DNA of 45,157 nt, from NCBI GenBank assembly GCA_964424335.1, contig CAYRIY010000019.1:1-45157 (forward strand), written 5' to 3'. Position numbers and translations under genes: made by a program. Within the stretch, counting starts at the first letter, position 1. Each line of letters begins with the position of its first letter. The DNA is from CAYRIY01 sp964424335 (GTDB taxonomy: Bacteria; Bacillota; Limnochordia; DTU080; RSA5). Positions 40,523-45,157 of the stretch are shown here, one piece after another. The notes under the pieces were generated by a model. It ran no database searches, had not been told where the DNA came from, and was given only the letters and a program-made list of their open reading frames with translations.

Positions 40523-41445
40523 AGTGGGTGGTCGGCGTTAGCATCGGTTCGTCCACGCGCGATCACAAGGTGGAAGTCGATCTCCTTGGAGAGCGTTTCT
40601 TGATTGAAAGGCGCGGGACGGACGGCGATCTGGGGCGCGCCGTTGAGATGATTCGAGAGCTAGACGGCAAAGCAGATGCGATCGGCCTTGGCGGCCTCGA
40701 CCTTTACATATTTGCGGGCGGAAGGCGGTATACGTTTCGGGACGCCAAAAAGCTCGCACGGGCTGCGACATCGACGCCGGTGGTCGATGGGAGCGGGCTA
40801 AAGAACACCCTGGAGCGGCGGGTGGTCAAGCACCTGTCCGATGTCGAAGGCATCGAGCTTGCGGGTAAGCGAGTGTTGCTCGTCGTTGCCGTGGACCGTT
40901 TCGGTATGGCCGAGGAGCTCGCGGCGATGGGTTGCCGCATGGTTTATGGGGACCTCGCTTTTGGCCTTGGCATCCCGATATCCCTTCAATCCCTTACGTC
41001 ACTTGCTCGGCTTGCACGTGTCGTGGCGCCGATCGTCACTCAACTGCCATTTAAGATGCTCTATCCAACCGGTGACAAACAGCTCAGCTCGACGCCTCGC
41101 TTTGGCCGGTACTTTGAGGAAGCGGACATCATCGCCGGCGATTTTCACTACATCAAGCGTTACATGCCTGATCGCCTCGAGGGTAAAGGGGTGATCACCA
41201 ATACGCTGACGGCGGAGAACGTCGCGCAGTTTAAAGAGCGCGGCGTTCGATTTGTGGTCGGAACCACGCCGGATATGGGCGGGCGTTCCTTTGGAACCAA
41301 CGTGCTCGAGGCGGCGCTGGTCTGCGTTTCAGGACGAAGGCCCGAAAGTTTGACGCCACAAGATTACAATGCACTTTTGGACGAACTCGATTTCCATCCG
41401 CGCCTTGAGCGCTTTGACCGGGCTGCGACGACCGTAGTCGGGTGA
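40519..41445 (+). CDS. Uncharacterised protein often labelled quinate 5-dehydrogenase
   Basis: This 308-residue protein starts VVGVSIGSSTRDH, has a Rossmann-like strand and loop (GKRVLLVVAVDRFGMAEELAAMGC), then MVYGDLAFGLGIP, FKMLYPTGDKQ and DFHYIKRYMPDRLEGKGVITNTL. I recall proteins like this carrying the database label quinate 5-dehydrogenase, but I see no support for that activity and no shikimate-pathway genes beside it. It is locked between the HTH protein (GTGA overlap) and the acyl-ACP-reductase-like gene (23-bp gap), so all three likely act together. The GTG follows GGGGAGGG at nine bases. Confidence 0.7.
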   Translation: MKWVVGVSIGSSTRDHKVEVDLLGERFLIERRGTDGDLGRAVEMIRELDGKADAIGLGGLDLYIFAGGRRYTFRDAKKLARAATSTPVVDGSGLKNTLERRVVKHLSDVEGIELAGKRVLLVVAVDRFGMAEELAAMGCRMVYGDLAFGLGIPISLQSLTSLARLARVVAPIVTQLPFKMLYPTGDKQLSSTPRFGRYFEEADIIAGDFHYIKRYMPDRLEGKGVITNTLTAENVAQFKERGVRFVVGTTPDMGGRSFGTNVLEAALVCVSGRRPESLTPQDYNALLDELDFHPRLERFDRAATTVVG

Positions 41446-41468
41446 CAGAAAGGATAGGGTGAAGGCTG

Positions 41469-42605
41469 ATGGAGCGCTTTGCATTCATGATTCATCCCTT
41501 GGATATCAGTGACATATCCCGCAAGTTTGGCTTCGCGAAAAAGTTGCCGCCTCGGTGGCTCGAGTCTGCGCTAAAGGTGATTCCTCCCCTTACGGTCTCC
41601 GAGATCACCGGCGTCCGTTCCGAGGTAGCGGACGAGATTCGAGGGTGGTTTATCGGGTGCCCCCTTACTGCTCGGCAGATGATGGAGTTGGACCAGGACT
41701 ACGTTACCCGCAAGATCATCAAGGCTGCGCAAAAAAGTGAAGAGCTCGGCGCTAAGATCGTTGGCCTCGGCGCCTTTACTTCGGTGGCCGGTGATGCCGG
41801 TGTTACCGTGGCGCGCAATGTGGGTATCGCGGTCACCACAGGAAATAGTTATACGGTCGCGACGGCGTTGCAAGGAGTCGATTACGCTGCAGACTTGCTC
41901 GACATCGACTTAGGCGGCGCCCGGGTTGCAGTGCTTGGAGCCAGTGGTTCGATCGGTAAAGCTTGCGCGCGGATCATGGCTCGTAAGGGATACGAGATCA
42001 CGCTCGTTGCACGCCGCCGAGAGCCGCTGCTCGAGGTTGCAAAGCTCATCGAGGAAGAGTCCGGAACACGGGCGCGCGTGGAGACGGAGGTTTCGGCCGG
42101 CGTTCGAGACGCCGACGTCGTCTTGGCAGTTACGAGCGCGGTCGATGCCGTTGTCGACCCGATGGCGCTCAAATCCGGCGCGATCGTCTGCGACGTCGCA
42201 AGGCCGCGAAACGTGGGACGCCAAGTGGCCGAGCTTAGAGACGACGTGTTCGTGTTCGAGGGTGGCGTGGTGCGGCCTCCGGGAGATGTCGAGTTCAACT
42301 TCAACTTTGGCTTTCCCGCCAAGACTTGCTACGCATGTATGGCGGAGACGATGATCCTCACCCTTGAAAAGCGCTTCGAGAATTTCAGCCTCGGTCGAGA
42401 CCTCGATCCGGAAAAGGTGCAAGAGATTGCCGATCTTGCTGTCAAACACGGGTTTTCCCTCGCTGGGCTGCGCAGCTTTGAACGTGCGGTGACCGACGAA
42501 TACATCGACCGTGTAAAATCCGGGATCAAGCGTTCCAAGGGCAAAAAGGCAGCGAAAAGCCCGGTGTTGGCCAGGGTTGACACTGAGGAAAACGCTAGTG
42601 TATAA
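41469..42605 (+). CDS. Long-chain acyl-[acyl-carrier-protein] reductase-like protein (cyanobacterial AAR homologue)
   Basis: This 378-residue NADPH-type oxidoreductase aligns by eye with cyanobacterial AAR along its length. It has LGAFTSV (AAR: LGGFTSI), VTTGNSYT (AAR: TTGNTHT), the Rossmann loop GASGSIG (157-163), VVDPMALKSGAIVCD (AAR: VIDPATLKQPCVLID), FEGGVVRPPGDVEF, and CYACMAETMILTLEKRFENFSLGR (shortened in findings), in which Cys290 matches the AAR catalytic cysteine. AAR makes fatty aldehydes from acyl-ACP. Databases may call such proteins shikimate dehydrogenase because of the Rossmann fold. No aldehyde-deformylating oxygenase is nearby. The last codons overlap the greA promoter, and the extra C-terminal tail is Lys-rich. 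Confidence 0.75.
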   Translation: MERFAFMIHPLDISDISRKFGFAKKLPPRWLESALKVIPPLTVSEITGVRSEVADEIRGWFIGCPLTARQMMELDQDYVTRKIIKAAQKSEELGAKIVGLGAFTSVAGDAGVTVARNVGIAVTTGNSYTVATALQGVDYAADLLDIDLGGARVAVLGASGSIGKACARIMARKGYEITLVARRREPLLEVAKLIEEESGTRARVETEVSAGVRDADVVLAVTSAVDAVVDPMALKSGAIVCDVARPRNVGRQVAELRDDVFVFEGGVVRPPGDVEFNFNFGFPAKTCYACMAETMILTLEKRFENFSLGRDLDPEKVQEIADLAVKHGFSLAGLRSFERAVTDEYIDRVKSGIKRSKGKKAAKSPVLARVDTEENASV

Positions 42606-42606
42606 T
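42577..42606 (+). promoter_or_regulatory. Consensus sigma-A promoter of greA-lysS
   Basis: Perfect TTGACA (42577-42582) and perfect TATAAT (42601-42606) are 18 bp apart. The TATAAT covers the stop codon of the AAR-like gene. The transcript would have a leader of roughly 210 nt. Confidence 0.85.
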
Positions 42607-42616
42607 CTTCGCCGGA

Positions 42617-42796
42617 ACCAGGAACCGTAACGCCTGGTAAACATTGCGACCTAAACCTTTAGCGCCACAAAAGCACTGAGTTCCTTGGGGGCCAGTGCTT
42701 TATGATTAGCTTCGCCCATCCGACGTCAACTGCCCGCATTTCTTGAAGTGATCACTCTTGCACGCAGGCCTCTTTCGTCTTCTTCGCGCGAGGCCT
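42617..42796 (+). promoter_or_regulatory. Structured leader of greA with an attenuator-like hairpin
   Basis: Three hairpins are visible: ACCAGG/CCTGGT (42617-42638), AAAGCACTG/CAGTGCTTT (42670-42678 with 42693-42701) and AGGCCTC/GAGGCCT (42766-42796). The middle one is terminator-like but has a short T run. A 14-codon frame (42702-42746) with a GGGGG ribosome site starts on it and might be a leader peptide. Confidence 0.5.
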
Positions 42797-42822
42797 TACC
42801 ACTTTCAAAGAGGGAGTACGAT

Positions 42823-43299
42823 ATGGCCGAGAAAGAGGTTATCCTCACCCCCGATGGGCTCGCCAAACTGGAGAAAGAGCTCGAGCACCTCAAAACGGTC
42901 CGGAGGCGCGAAGTGGCCGCTCGCATCAAGCAAGCGATCGAGTTCGGCGACATCTCCGAGAACTCTGAGTACGACGATGCCAAGAATGAGCAAGCTTTTA
43001 TTGAAGGGCGCATTGCCAGCCTCGAGAAGATGCTCCGCAACGCAACGGTCGTCGATGAGGAGAGCGTCGACACCGACAGTGTCACCGTCGGCGTCAAGGT
43101 GCGGCTAAAGGATCTCGATATGGGTGAAGAGTTTGAGTACACGCTCGTCGGTTCAGCGGAGGCTGACCCGTCCGAGATGCGCATCTCAAACGAATCCCCG
43201 GTTGGCAAGGCCCTCATGGGCCGAAAAGTGGGCGACGTCGTCGAGGTCGACGCGCCGGTTGGCACGCTCAAGTACGAGATCGTGAGCATTTCGCGGTAA
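42823..43299 (+). CDS. greA: Transcription elongation factor GreA
   Basis: This 158-residue factor rescues backtracked RNA polymerase by stimulating transcript cleavage. The N-terminal coiled coil carries the acidic tip in GDISENSEYDDAKNEQ, and the C-terminal FKBP-like domain ends VEVDAPVGTLKYEI. Length is typical. The ATG follows AAAGAGGGAG at about seven bases. lysS follows 56 bp later, as in many Bacilli. Confidence 0.96.
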   Translation: MAEKEVILTPDGLAKLEKELEHLKTVRRREVAARIKQAIEFGDISENSEYDDAKNEQAFIEGRIASLEKMLRNATVVDEESVDTDSVTVGVKVRLKDLDMGEEFEYTLVGSAEADPSEMRISNESPVGKALMGRKVGDVVEVDAPVGTLKYEIVSISR

Positions 43300-43355
43300 A
43301 TGCCATTTGGGATTGAACGGATTGGAACGTCTAGTCATGTTAGAGGGGACACGAT

Positions 43356-44846
43356 ATGGTCGGCGACGAGAGGCTTGAGGACGAAGCAAGAGATGAGAGC
43401 AGCGATCTGTTTGAGGTGAGGCGGCGCAAACTCGCTTCGCTGATCGAGTCCGGCCGAAAGCCGTACGGCAAAGTCGTCGAACCCACGCATTTCGCCGGGG
43501 ATATCATCCAGCGGTTTGAAGAGCATGAGGGAAAGGTCGTCACGTTGTCGGGACGCCTGCGCGCCATTCGTGTACACGGAAAGGCTACCTTTGCCGATCT
43601 GCAGGACGCGACGGGACGCATACAGCTCTTCGTGAGCCTTGGTGTCGTAGGCGACGAGGCATACGAAGAGTTCCAATCACTCGATCTAGGCGATATCGTC
43701 AGCGTGACGGGTGACGCGTTCAAGACGCGGCGCGGAGAGATCAGCGTCCGCGTCGAACGGTTTGATCTCCTGACCAAGTCGCTTCGTCCCCTTCCGGAGA
43801 AGTGGCATGGCTTGCGTGACGTAGAGCAGCGGTATCGCCGGCGATACGTCGATTTGATCGTCAATCCGTCCATCCGCGGCGTATTTGAATCGAGGAGTCT
43901 TGTGATCAGCGAGATTCGTGCGGGTTTGATCCGACGCGGGTACATCGAAGTCGAGACGCCTGTCCTCCATCCGATTCCCGGAGGAGCAAACGCTCGGCCC
44001 TTTGAGACTTATCACAACGCCCTCGATATGGATCTGTACTTGCGGATCGCCCCCGAGCTCTATTTAAAGCGCTTGCTTGTCGGGGGCTTCGATCGCGTGT
44101 TTGAGATCGGAAAAAACTTTCGCAACGAAGGCATTTCGACAAGGCACAATCCTGAATACACTTCGCTCGAAGCCTACCAGGCCTACGCAGATTACAACGA
44201 TATGATGGAACTGACGGAGCAATTGATCGCCGAATCTGCCCAGCGCGTCGTTGGGGGTCTCACGATTGCCTATCAGGGTAAGGAAATTGATTTGACCCCA
44301 CCCTGGCCAAGGATTTCGATGCTCGATGCGATCCGGCAACATGCCGGCCTCGATTTTCGTGCCATGTCGGATGATGAGAAAATCCAAGCGGCAAGAGCTG
44401 CGGGCGTGCGGTTGCCGGAAAGAGCTGGCGTGGGCCACGCCATTCAGGAGACGTTCGAGCAGTTGGTCGAGGAGAAGCTCGTGCAGCCGGTGTTCATCAC
44501 GGATCATCCTGTCGAGGTGTCACCGCTTGCCAAAAGGAAAGAGGACGATCCGTCGCTTACGGAACGGTTCGAACCCTATATAAATGGTTGGGAGATTGCA
44601 AACGGGTTCTCCGAGCTCAATGACCCGATCGATCAACGGGAACGGTTTGAGGCCCAAGTCCGTGCAAGAGAAGCCGGAGACGACGAAGCGCACCATATGG
44701 ACGAAGACTTTTTAGAGGCGCTCGAGTACGGTATGCCGCCGGCGGGCGGTTTGGGCATCGGTATCGACCGACTTGTGATGCTGCTCACCGATTCGCCGTC
44801 GATTCGAGACGTCATTCTCTTTCCGCATATGAGGCCGCGGGTCTAG
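43356..44846 (+). CDS. lysS: Lysyl-tRNA synthetase, class II (LysS)
   Basis: This 496-residue class II synthetase has an N-terminal OB-fold anticodon-binding domain (GRLRAIRVHGKATFADLQD), motif 2 FEIGKNFRNEGIS with HNPEYT, and motif 3 GLGIGIDRLVMLL. The ATG follows AGAGGGG. Its place directly before an rRNA operon leader matches the Bacillus order lysS-rrn. Confidence 0.97.
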   Translation: MVGDERLEDEARDESSDLFEVRRRKLASLIESGRKPYGKVVEPTHFAGDIIQRFEEHEGKVVTLSGRLRAIRVHGKATFADLQDATGRIQLFVSLGVVGDEAYEEFQSLDLGDIVSVTGDAFKTRRGEISVRVERFDLLTKSLRPLPEKWHGLRDVEQRYRRRYVDLIVNPSIRGVFESRSLVISEIRAGLIRRGYIEVETPVLHPIPGGANARPFETYHNALDMDLYLRIAPELYLKRLLVGGFDRVFEIGKNFRNEGISTRHNPEYTSLEAYQAYADYNDMMELTEQLIAESAQRVVGGLTIAYQGKEIDLTPPWPRISMLDAIRQHAGLDFRAMSDDEKIQAARAAGVRLPERAGVGHAIQETFEQLVEEKLVQPVFITDHPVEVSPLAKRKEDDPSLTERFEPYINGWEIANGFSELNDPIDQRERFEAQVRAREAGDDEAHHMDEDFLEALEYGMPPAGGLGIGIDRLVMLLTDSPSIRDVILFPHMRPRV

Positions 44847-45157
44847 ATCGGTACCTAAAGAAATATGGCGTTTGTAGTTTTTCTTCGTTTTGGGGTGTTA
44901 TTTTCTTAGCAAGCGTGTTATAATAACATTCGCCCTCATGCGTTTCTGTAGCGCAGGGCACGGTTTGCGATTCGAACACGTCGCATTGGCGGTTCGGGAG
45001 AATATGACAGCAAATTAGTGCTTGACGAATTGCGCAGAGGGTGTTAAGATGAAAAACGTCGCCGCTGACAGGCCGGCCCTGAAGGGCAGCTTGAGGCGGA
45101 GGCGGTGGACTTGCCCTCGGGGCGAGTCGTTGGTCCTTGACAACTAAACAGCGTGTG
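44847..45157 (+). other. rRNA operon promoters and leader (16S gene beyond the window)
   Basis: Two promoters are visible. The upstream one has an extended -10 TGTTATAAT (TATAAT 44919-44924). The second is TTGACG (45022-45027) with TAAGAT (45045-45050), 17-bp spacing. The leader ends with a CCTTGACAACTAAACAG motif typical of the pre-16S region in Bacilli. Complementary GC-rich segments (such as GCCCT/AGGGC near 45079-45090) fit RNase III processing stems. No protein gene is present. Confidence 0.75.

Noticed and set aside
1..45157. Mobile elements, CRISPR arrays or phage genes
   Set aside because: I found no transposase, integrase, direct-repeat arrays or target-site duplications. The gene content is housekeeping throughout.

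Overview
The window looks like chromosome from a Gram-positive bacterium of the Bacillota, probably a Bacilli lineage with a fairly GC-rich genome. The reasons are the Firmicutes-style gene orders (pdxS-pdxT; rex close to tatA-tatC; rho near rpmE; lysS directly before an rRNA leader), consensus sigma-A promoters (TTGACA/TATAAT with 17-18 bp spacing, several with an extended TGn -10), strong Shine-Dalgarno (SD) sequences with many GTG and TTG starts, and tRNA genes that encode their CCA ends. Genes are densely packed and almost all are housekeeping. I see no insertion sequence, prophage, CRISPR array or integrase. Ten Ns at 8036-8045 mark an assembly gap inside pdxS.

Layout. 1-5.4 kb: a tRNA-Thr/tRNA-Gly operon (minus), a sulfide:quinone-reductase-like flavoprotein, a DUF421 membrane protein, tRNA-Arg, an unlisted 59-codon gene behind a consensus promoter, glycerate kinase, and two convergent membrane-anchored small proteins. 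5.4-11.3 kb: pabB-pabC (p-aminobenzoate for folate), pdxS-pdxT (PLP synthase), an HtrA-type protease and rlmH. 11.3-20.1 kb: a Rex-headed run on the plus strand (rex, polyprenyl synthase, mogA, a MoeA-like protein, tatA, two tatC genes, hemD, hemB, hemL, ndk) that brings together the redox sensor, quinone side chain, molybdenum cofactor, Tat export and heme supply, all respiration-related. 20.1-31.1 kb: a seven-gene minus-strand operon of the MoxR/DUF58/BatA/VWA type, with an ABC-2-like permease and a large exported protein. 31.2-35.3 kb: speE-speB (spermidine), a YesL-like membrane protein and pyrG. 35.4-39.8 kb: a DUF151 nuclease-family protein, a Cys-rich putative zinc protein, rho, a LysM/M23 peptidase and rpmE. 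39.9-42.6 kb: a three-gene operon with its own promoter, encoding a helix-turn-helix (HTH) regulator, a protein of a poorly characterised family, and a homologue of cyanobacterial acyl-ACP reductase. 42.6-45.2 kb: greA-lysS behind a long structured leader, then tandem promoters and the leader of an rRNA operon whose 16S gene must lie beyond the window.

The items most worth a second look are the acyl-ACP-reductase-like operon, the tandem TatC pair with complementary losses of key residues, a near-consensus Rex operator on the rex promoter that may control an 8.8-kb respiratory gene run, the large VWA operon, and the small 59-residue gene. All calls come from reading the sequence and from recalled family features. 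No database search was run.
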